Below are positions 51,901-63,400 of a stretch of 64,000 nucleotides of DNA, piece after piece. The stretch spans positions 85,481,099 to 85,545,098 of the forward strand of contig OW388291.1 in NCBI GenBank assembly GCA_936450465.1. Direction: 5' to 3'. Source of the DNA: Gibbula magus (Eukaryota > Mollusca > Gastropoda > Trochida > Trochidae). The position numbers were made by a program, and so were the translations under genes. The first letter of the stretch is position 1. Every line of letters starts with the position of its first letter. The notes beneath the pieces are model-generated. The model worked only from the letters and a program-made list of their open reading frames with translations. It ran no database searches and was not told the origin of the DNA.

Positions 51901-54417
51901 AAATCCAAGAGGGTAATAGTTGGTTAGATAGAGGACTTAGCTTGAAACACAGGAAATCCAAGAGGGTAATAGTTGGTTACATAGAGGACTGAGCTTGAAA
52001 CACAGGAAATCCAAGAGGGTAATAGTTGGTTAGATAGAGGACTTAGCTTGAAACACAGGAAATCCAAGAGGGTAATAGTAGGTTAGATAGAGGACTTAGC
52101 TTGAAACACAGGAAATCCAAGAGGGTAATAGTTGGTTAGATAGAGGACTTAGCTTGAAACACAGGAAATCCAAGAGGGTAATAGTTGGTTAGATAGAGGA
52201 CTTAGCTTGAAACACAGGAAATCCAAGAGGGTAATAGTTGATTAGATAGAGGACTTAGCTTGAAACACAGGAAATCCAAGAGGGTAATAGTTGGTTAGAT
52301 AGAGGACTTAGCTTGAAACACAGGAAATCCAAGAGGGTAATAGTTGGTTAGATAGAGGACTTAGCTTGAAACACAGGAAATCCAAGAGGGTAATAGTTGG
52401 TTAGATAGAGGACTTAGCTTGAAACACAGGAAATCCAAGAGGGTAATAGTTGGTTAGATAGAGGACTTAGCTTGAAACACAGGAAATCCAAGAGGGTAAT
52501 AGTTGGTTAGATAGAGGACTTAGCTTGAAACACAGGAAATCCAAGAGGGTAATAGTTGGTTAGATAGAGGACTTAGCTTGAAACACAGGAAATCCAAGAG
52601 GGTAATAGTTGGTTAGATAGAGGACTTAGCTTGAAACACAGGAAATCCAAGAGGGTAATAGTTGGTTAGATAGAGGACTTAGCTTGAAACACAGGAAATC
52701 CAAGAGGGTAATAGTTGGTTAGATAGAGGACTTAGCTTGAAACACAGGAAATCCAAGAGGGTAATAGTTGGTTAGATAGAGGACTTAGCTTGAAACACAG
52801 GAAATCCAAGAGGGTAATAGTTGGTTACATAGAGGACTGAGCTTGAAACACAGGAAATCCAAGAGGGTAATAGTTGGTTACATAGAGGACTGAGCTTGAA
52901 ACACGGGGTTGGCTAACATCATAGGTTCAGAGATAATTTCAGTGCAATGACACAGAAACACAAATTCTTAAAAAGATTCTTGTTTTTGATGAAAGAACTC
53001 AACTATGCTTTTATCAGCAGGAGAATAAGAGGTAACTTTTGGGTTTTAAATTTTTTCTCTATTCATTATCAGGTAGAGCATTCCATGCAATAACTTCTCA
53101 CTTTCCATCTGATGACATGTAACATCGCAGCAGTTTAGGTTTCAACCCTAAGTAAGATCTAATTATAACACCAACAAAGTATGTCCACTCAATTACTTCT
53201 AAGTCTAATTATTTCTAAGTCCTATTGAGTAAGCCATTCAAACGCTAACATTGCCAAGTTCAAAATTTTCTTAGAAGATACCACAGGAACCAAACCTTCA
53301 TTCTTTTGCGTTGTAGCTAAAGAAATTAGAGCACAGAGGATTGATGAGCATGAAGGATTGACAGTTGAGATCTTTCCTCCTCAAACTGGAGGATATTTTG
53401 TGTGTGCTTTACACTTTAAAACATTAAAATTTACACAATTGTACTGAAAAAGCTTGGCCACCCTCAATTTGTTTAAATGTAATGTAAATAATCTAATTGG
53501 TATTTTGACTACAAGATCTGTCAGTGTGAACTGTATGGAATGCAGTAGAGTGTCCCTACCTTCTTCTCGAGGACCTCCACCAGGTAGTGCAGCAGAGTTA
53601 CGTTCTTGTTGATGGACGACTTGGTGTCCACGATCTTGTTGAGACTGGTGAGGCGGAACCCTCCCGCGTTCCCTCGCTGTCCACGGTTCATGTAGTTGCC
53701 GAAAGCCAGCACCAACTCTAGAAGCTTCTTCAACTTCCGACTGCGTAACACTTGCTTAGAACCCTCAAAAATTGCTGCAAGACAGGATTTTGTTAGAATA
53801 AAAGTAAGATTTTGATTGATATTTTACCGGTAATATTAGATTGACAGATATATGAGATATACTTCTTCAGAGACCTTGCATGCTTATGGCTAACAAAATA
53901 TTTATTACCTGAAATCATGTTTTCAGTAAAGGGAATGTGGCTATTCCTTTGACACAAAATATACACATAGTTTATAATATCTTGGGTTGAGAAAACACTG
54001 TTGATGCAAGCATACCTTCTATTCTATGCTTGCAATCTCCCCTTCTGTCCTGAAACTTCTTCTTGAAGTATAAAGCCTTTAACCTCTGTTCGTAATGTAC
54101 AATTCTGAAAGAAATTTGCAGAAAATAATGTTCCACTCTGTTATCCTGATCATTTTGACATCAAATAAGGTAGGTTTACATAGTGATGCAAGATGTGGCC
54201 GAATGTAATACCTTACAGAAGACAGTTGTTGTTCAAGACAGTTGTTGTGCAAGTTGTTGTGGATTTGTCATACGGTAAATAAAATTAGTTGAATTCTTAT
54301 TTGATGAAAGGAGTTTTCAACAATTCACAAATGATATACATCTCAGCCTTCTTTCTTAGAATTTCACAATATCAATGAATTATCGAAGTCACCTCAGTTT
54401 AATTCCATTATTGTATC

Positions 54418-54449
<32 letters not shown>

Positions 54450-57400
54450 TTTTGAAAAATTTGGCTTGTAAATTGAAGCCCTTAAAAGGAGGGCTCTATC
54501 GGGGTATTGTTTGTGGAAACAAAATTCGAGAGTATATTCCCGTTTACACATATAAGCTATTAATGAATGATTAAAGCACAGTCAAATTGAAATATATTAA
54601 TGAAATTAAAGATTTGATAACTTTACATTTCAAAACTTGAAAAAGATAAGCGCACATTTGTTGAAAAATAAAAACAAGAGAATTGAAGCCATTCATCGGC
54701 GCTGCGAATGGGGAAAACTTCGCTACGGCCCGACAGCATATTGTTTATTAGTTTTATGATTCGTTATGTGTTGTAATGTCAATATTCTATCAGTGTATGT
54801 GTTTTATTATTACAACAAATTGAAATTGGTTTAAATATAGCGTGTTTTCCTTTCACGAAATGCCAAGAAACCAAGATGGCGGATGCTGCCGATTGATCAG
54901 TGATAGAACTTTCCCTTCAAGTGACAATTCCTGTATTCTCTTCCAGAATACCTTACAAAATACTCACCTGCTCATCTCATACAGGAAGCGGTCAGCACGT
55001 GCCATGTGCTCGATGTCGTGACTCAACTCAGACAGGAGCTGGGACTCCTCTGTGGTTGGGATGAACTTCAGCAGCTGGAGACAGGAGATAAGCAGCAGGT
55101 TAAAACATCTCGAGTCATACTTCATGCTTGCAGTTTCAAATACATAATGCAAGTAGTGCAGGAAGTATGCTTGAAGAGAAGGCAACAAGAAAAGTAAAAG
55201 AAAACATACACAAAATTCTATGTATCCTTGTCAATCCATACAGTCAATATTCATCTGCTTAAACTAAGTTTGAACAAACAACTCAGAAAGTGTTCACTTA
55301 TCACCCACCTGTTCGACCATATCTTTGGGAAGGTCCTCGCCGGAGTCCACCGTCATTACCGCCTTAGCTAGCTCCTCATTAGTCAGTTTGATCTTAGAGA
55401 GGAGGATGGTACAGTTCTGGGCTCGGCGTCCATCAATCACCGTCAATTCCTTCACTTTTGGTTTCACGTTCTTCTGATCCTCTTCTCCATCACCACGGTG
55501 ATGCTGGTAGGCAGAAAATGTCTTCTCAAAGTCGGTCAGATCCAGCATGCTGTAGAGCTGCAATGGGAAGAGGGGTTTAAAACTTTCTCGGTCACAAACA
55601 TTGTTAAATCTTCAATCAATTAATTCAATAGATCACACCAAGAAGTATATAGATCATAGACTAGCTGTTATCTTTAAATAATCAAAATAATTTATTTCAG
55701 TTAAAATATCTCATAAGCTCTCATACAACAATAAAACAACTTTTTTCTACAACTTACCTTGGTGTCATCAAGATCATTCCATACAGTCCCCTGCAGTTTG
55801 TTCTGAGAACAAAAAAGGATTTTAAATGTTTGAAGTGGGTGTATGATGTTTCTCATAGCATAAATCTATACCGAACAGATAGTCATAGCACAAATAAAAA
55901 AACAATCACATTTATTCCAAAACTGAATTTAATCATGGCTATCAAATAGTGAAAAATACACTTTGATAGAGTTTTTTGTTAAATAAGAAGAATCTTACAT
56001 CAGGGAGTTTGGTCCAGTTGAAAGACTTGAGCGGGTTGCCAGGTTTGGGAGCGTTCTTCCTCTTAGCCATACCGGGTGCCATGTGGTTGGATAAACCTGC
56101 AACATCGGATACACGATGTGTACAACAGTTATATATGCTATGTCTTCATTTCAATTCAAATCAAAATCTTGTACATCCAAACCAGAGAAATTGATCAACT
56201 GACCTGGCGCCCCGGGAGGGGGTGGAGGAGGGGGTGCTGACCCCGGCGGTGGAGGGGGTGGAGGAGGGGCTGAGCGTGGCTTCTCCAGGGGTTTGATGTA
56301 GGTGGGGGTGACGATGTTGGACAGTCCGACCTTGGCATCATCGGGCAGACTTCCCGTCTTCACCAGGTGCTGCAACTTCTGCTTCTCTCCGCGCTCGGTC
56401 TCCAGCTGTAGGAGGGAGGCTTACAGATTTACTTTAATTATGGTGGCATGTTGAACTTAAATACTGGTAGTATTCAGGTGGCAAGCATTGCACTCATTGA
56501 ACTAATGAAAGACCATTGCCTATAGTGGAGACATATCACGAGGTTATAAATTCAGAACAGGGGAAGAAAAACCTTGGCTATTAAAATGACATTTCATCTC
56601 ATTAACCATCAATTAGAGAAAACTAATTTTATGTTAATCAGACATCATCCTCTGAGGACTCCAGTTTGGTATCCTACATGTGACATTCTGAGAACCAGAG
56701 ACTGACCTTACAGCTCAGCATCAGTACTTCTACTCTACACACCTGTGTTTTGGCTTCCTCTAGAGATGACAGGAGGTTGTCGAGCTGCTGACGTGTCTCC
56801 GCATGGTTTGCGATCTCCTTGTCCAGCTTGTCCTTCATCATGTTCATCGTGGTCATGAGCTCCTCCTGTGGACATCATCAGACATGTACTGCTATATTCT
56901 ACATCATCAGACATGTACTGCTATATTCTACATCATCAGACATGTACTGCTATATTCTACATCATCAGACATGTACTGCTATATTCTACATCATCAGAAA
57001 TAAACTGCTATATTCTACATCATCAGACATGAACTGCTATATTCTACATCATCAGATATGTACTGCTATATTCTACATCATCAGACATGTACTGCTATAT
57101 TCTACATCATCAGACATGAACTGCTATATTCTACATCATCAGACATGAACTGCTATATTCTACATCATCAGACAGGTACTGCTATAATCCACATCATCAG
57201 ACAGGTACTGCTATATTCTACATCATCAGTCAGGTACTGCTATAATCTACATCATCAGACACGTACTTCTATATTCTACATAATCAGACATGAACTGCTA
57301 TAATCTACATCATCAGACATGAACTGCTATATTCTACATCATCAGACATGAACTACTATAATCTACATAATCAGACATGAACTGCTATAATCTACATCAT

Positions 57401-60400
57401 CAGACATGAACTGCTATAATCTACTCATCAGACATGAACTGCTATAATCTACATCATCAGACATGAACTGCTATATTCTACATCATCAGACATGTACTGC
57501 TATATTCTACATCATCAGACATGTACTGCTATAATCTACATCATCAGACATGTACTGCTATAATCTACATCATCAGACATGAACTGCTATATTCTACATA
57601 ATCAGACATGTACTTCTATAATCTACATCATCAGACATGTACTGCTATATTCTACATCATCAGACATGTACTTCTATAATCTACATCATCAGACATGTAC
57701 TGCTATAATCTACATCATCAGACATGTACTTCTATAATCTACATCATCAGACAAGTACTGCTATATTTTACATCATCAGACATATACTGCTATATTCTAC
57801 ATAATCAGACATGAACTGCTATATTCTACATAATCAGACATGTACTTCTATAATCTACATCATCAGACATGTACTGCTATATTCTACATCATTAGACATG
57901 TACTGCTATATTCTACATAATCAGACATGAACTGCTATATTCTACATAATCAGACATGTACTTCTATAATCTACATAATCAGACATGAACTGCTATATTC
58001 TACATCATCAGACATGTACTTCTATAATCTACATCATCAGACATGTACTGCTATAATCTACATCATCAGACATGTACTTCTATAATCTACATCATCAGAC
58101 AGGTACTGCTATATTCTACATCATCAGTCAGGTACTGCTATATTCTACATCATCAGACATGTACTGCTATATTCTACATAATCAGACATGAACTGCTATA
58201 TTCTACATAATCAGACATGAACTGCTATATTCTACATAATCAGACATGAACTGCTATATTCTACATAATCAGACATGAACTGCTATATTCTACATAATCA
58301 GACATGAACTGCTATATTCTACATCATCAGACAGGTACTGCTATAATCCACATCATCAGACAGGTACTGCTATATTCTACATCATCAGACATGTACTGCT
58401 ATAATCTACATAATCAGACATGTACTTCTATAATCTACATCATCAGACATGTACTGCTATAATCTACATCATCAGACATGTACTTCTATAATCTACATCA
58501 TCAGACAGGTACTGCTATATTCTACATCATCAGACATGTACTGCTATATTCTACATCATCAGACATGTACTGCTATATTCTACATAATCAGACATGAACT
58601 GCTATATTCTACATAATCAGACATGTACTGCTATATTCTACATCATCAGACACGTACTGCTATAATCTACATCATCAGACATATACTGCTATATTCTACA
58701 TCATTAGACATGTACTGCTATATTCTACATCATCAGACATGTACTGCTATATTCTACATCATCAGACATGTACTGCTATATTCTACATAATCAGACATGA
58801 ACTGCTATATTCTACATAATCAGACATGTACTGCTATATTCTACATCATCAGACACGTACTGCTATAATCTACATCATCAGACATATACTGCTATATTCT
58901 ACATCATCAGACATGTACTGCTATACTGCTACAGTCCAACTTACACTTCAAGCATGGTATCATAGTTTCTTTGAGAGATCAAGATCAAAGACAAGGTTGC
59001 TATCATGCTTTGGTGGTTTAAAAGTTAACAATAAGGAATTTACAATTAATTTAAATTAATTAAATCTTAATTAGATCAATGATGTGATAAAATACCATTA
59101 TAGGATTCAAACCTTATTGAGTAGATGATAATGACACCGTGATAGACCTACCTTTTCCTGTAACCTGACTTCACACTCCCGTTCCTTCTTGGCCAGTTTA
59201 GCGTTGAGCTCGTCAGCGGACTTCTCCATCTCCCGTAACTTCTGCTGGAACGACTTGATGTCACACTCGCTCGCCAATCTGTCAGGACAAGCAGATACAC
59301 ACTGAGTTATTTTTTCATTTATGAGTAAATCAAATTTGAACAAACAGATTCTCCACATTTTCGATCTTATGTTACAAATGACCTGTGCCAGAAATGAGAT
59401 AAACTAATTTTTCTTCTATATTAGTAAAACTCGATTGTTTCTGCATCAAGGCAACAATGACATTCTAACATACAAAGAGCAATAAGTACATACTGCATGA
59501 CAATCTGTTTGACGTTGAGCTCCAGCGGTGCCGCGTCGGGGTCCTGTCCATTCTTCTGGAGCACCACCTGCTGGACGATCTTGTCGAGCAGCTCCCACAC
59601 CGGAGTCACGTGGTCCTGCTTCCCGTCTGATTCACACATTGAGTATATCATTATTAATTACCAAATTAAATCATTTTGATCAATACCAGTGCATAATATA
59701 GCATCCATTTGTGTAACAAACTACTACCAGTCACAGAAATGTGTTGAATATGGTACTTGAAGCTAATAAGAAACAAGTAAATCAAGATTGTCTCAAATAT
59801 ACAAAATTTAACAAACATTTGATATTTATTAACTTTAAATTTTTTTAAATGTCGTCACAAATGAACTACATCAACAGAAGTAACAGATATCTAACCAGTT
59901 GTGCTGCAAGCAGTATGTACTTACACGGCAGTAGGAGGAGATGCTGCAATACGGACTGTAGGTTGGCGTAGGCGACAGACAGGGCCAGTTTCTTACGTAG
60001 AACTTCAAACATTGTAGAGGCACTTTTTGTATCAACGTGAACCTAGAATATACAAATTATTAGTCAATTGAAACATACACAGCTGTCATTATGTGAAAAC
60101 ACAAAATGAGTATATTGTCTAACTTATAACCATTAACAAAGGAAACTGTTTACTCACCCCTTCAAACTTTTTGGTAAATTGTTTCTCATCTTCTGTCCGG
60201 ACCATCTCGAAGAAGTCTAAATGTCTGAAAATATGACTCATGTGGTTATCCTCAATGTGAAATAATAAGGAAGGTTCCTCTATATACAACCATGTGGAAT
60301 GATTCAAAATTAAATTTTACATTTATATTTGGTACAATTTGAGTTTTATTTGAAACATGTTTGTACTGTTATAATTTGTGTTGAAAAAACATTAAGGTTA

Positions 60401-63400
60401 TTTTATTCCTTAATTCATTCACAATCTATAACACAATTACCCGATTTGACATAATTAAGCATCCCTCGTTCATAAGCACCACCATTACTTACTTGAGGCA
60501 TGTATCCTAATTTACACCCTTCTGAATATTTTTTGCTGAGCTTCCAGAGCGGCTATTAGATTATGGTAATGTGTTTAATTGTCAAAAAGATGAACTCTCA
60601 ATGGTTAGTATGGTCTACGTTACAAGACCCCTACCGCCCCGTACCGCCCCCTACCTGTCTAGTGTGCTGTTGTCAAGGGTCCTGAGTTTGTCGATGACGG
60701 GCTGGATACCCAGCATCAACAGCTCGTAACGGAGGTGTAGTCGGAACTCTAGTCGGTCCTGTTGTATCAGAAATGATAAGGTGGTACATTTTCAACTAGC
60801 CAAGCTGATTTTATGAATGCTTCAATATGCACCAGATGAAAATACATCAGAATGAAGAACGATTTACATAACATAAGGACATTGCATTGTTATAATTCTT
60901 TATAATACAGCATTAGGATCTTCTTACAACAATTTATATGGAGATTGTGTATTGTGCAAGTTGCAGAAAGCGAAGTTCTAGAGTTTCACCACAAGCTTGC
61001 TACTACTGTGTGTAGTCCCCACCTGTCCAGGTCCGTAGTTGAGAGCAGCGTTGATGAAGGACATGATTGCCGTCTTGAGTCCTGTCTCCTCTCGATGCTT
61101 CCCCGTGTTCCGACTCAGGTCACAGATCAGCGTCTGGGTGACGGGACATTAATGTATATATCAATATTCTATAGACAGCATTCGTCTTAGATATTGCATG
61201 AACTCCTTGTATTCAGGGTTCATAAAAAAAAACATCCATGTATCATTTCACAACATCACAGTCAAATAATTTTTAAATGGATACAGCTAATTACTAAAAT
61301 ATCAATTAACAAAGATTTTAATTCCACATGATAAAATAGTATCTCAATTGTTTAAAGTCATGATATGATCTTACTATTTAAGCGTCGAAAAATAAATATC
61401 TCAGTTGTGTTTACAAACATTTTTATAAACTTAAGCATCCCCAGTCTACTCTCAATCATCACAGGTAGGTCTCAGGTATGTTGATTAATTATCAAACCAA
61501 TTACCTCCCGCCCCCGCTGTAGACAGGCTGTATGGTAGTGGCTGTGTGGGGTAATCGGATATCTTATTGAGAATCTTGTTTATACTTGGAGGGTTAGAGT
61601 TACGCCAGGCTCAATTAGTTGAACTTTAAACATTGTTTTTAAATACTAACAAGTGTTAAAATAATCAAATTAAAAAGCTTTGAAACACAAACAATGTGTT
61701 TAATGACTATTGATTCATTAAGTTTATGAACAATGAAACCTTACAGCATAAACCTACCTTAACAATGAATATGAAGTAAAATCTGCCCAAAGAATGTGAA
61801 GTCTTACCTGGAAGCGAGTTCTCTCCCCTGCATATTTCTGGAAGTGGAGCATGGCATTGAGGACCTTGCGGTGGCCACCGGGGACGAGGCACACTGCACC
61901 GAGGATTTCCAGCACTGCTGTCTTTGTCTTGACATTCTCCACACTGAGGCTCTGCGCGATGATGTTGATCCCGTCCGGGTGCGCTAACACGTGAGATCGG
62001 CTTTGCTGGAGAAGGAGATGGGAACTATTGGTCAACATTGGGGACAGCGTGTAGGTTAGATTAATCAATCTACAAACAGTGGATTTAGTTTCATTACTAA
62101 AAGTTATGTGACGTGATTGTCATACCTGTGTGAATTCCGTCAATGTATGAATGACAGAATAAAACAGAAGCGATGTTTCCATTGCTCATTAATTTCTTCA
62201 TGAACATGATTTTAAGCTATGAATAATGAGCAATATATATAAATGACAACTTTAACTCTCAAAATTCATTGTTCATCAATTGTCACATACGTATAGAAAA
62301 TATATGTATTTTAGAAATAAGTTTGCCATGGGTTCTGTGTGTAATATCTACCGAGACTCACAGAGTTGTTCATGAGCGCCTTGATGCAGCCGATGATGGA
62401 GGTGTGGATGTGAGACTCCGAGCTCTGATAGTCCATCTTACACAGGTACTCGAGGAGCGACTGCAGACCCTTCTTCTCCATGAACCGCACCACGAAACTG
62501 TCGACAGGAGGCAGAAATTATCACATGTATCCTTTTATCACAAAAGGCATATCCACGAATTTTTAAAGGGGGGGTAAAATTTAGGATAAAAAACCGCTGA
62601 ACCCTTTCTTCCTTCGACCGCTAATGAACACCTTGAGTATTACATAATAATTATCATTTATCATCCAAAACTGTGTTCCACAAGAGGTATCGCTTGTGTG
62701 AGATCAAGCAATATCTCCTGGGAGATATTAGTTTTTCAAGGTAAATACATGACACCACAATGCTTTTACATCATCGAGTAATGAAATCACAATACTATGA
62801 TGTCATAAACATGATGACGTCACAATGCTATGACCTCACCGCACTGGAATTCAAATAGCAGAGATGTGCTCAGAGTTGTACACTATTATCATTTAATAGT
62901 AATTAGAATGATTTTGGATGATAAATGGAATCTCACCCTCATGTCTTCTGATATCAAATATATCAACACTCATAGATAAAAGTAAAAATATCCTCGGCAA
63001 GCATCGGTAATTTGTAATTTTCATCAACTCGTGTTGATATATTTGATATCAGAAGACACTCGGGTGAGATTCTCTATGTATTCACCTTCCTACTTTTTTT
63101 AACTGATTATTAAACTAGATGAGAAGAATAATTATTTTTCAAAATCACAAGTCTTTATTCAAGTTAATAGAGGTGGTATGAGAGGAAACAAGGCATACAC
63201 TGACCTCATGGGTTGAGTCCTCAGTGCGGTCTTGAGGTTGTCCACCAGTTTGATCTTCATGTTGATCTCCTCCTCACTGAAGCCCAGGTACATCTGCAGC
63301 ACAAATATATTATACGGTCATCAAATTCAAATAATGCATACTAAACTTTCCTCACAAAGAATATTTAGTCTATCACACTTCATATCTATCAATTTAATCT

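Noticed and set aside
62498..62654. Possible extra DAAM exon
   Set aside because: Adjacent exons join in phase with conserved sequence, and no ORF with splice sites fits between them.
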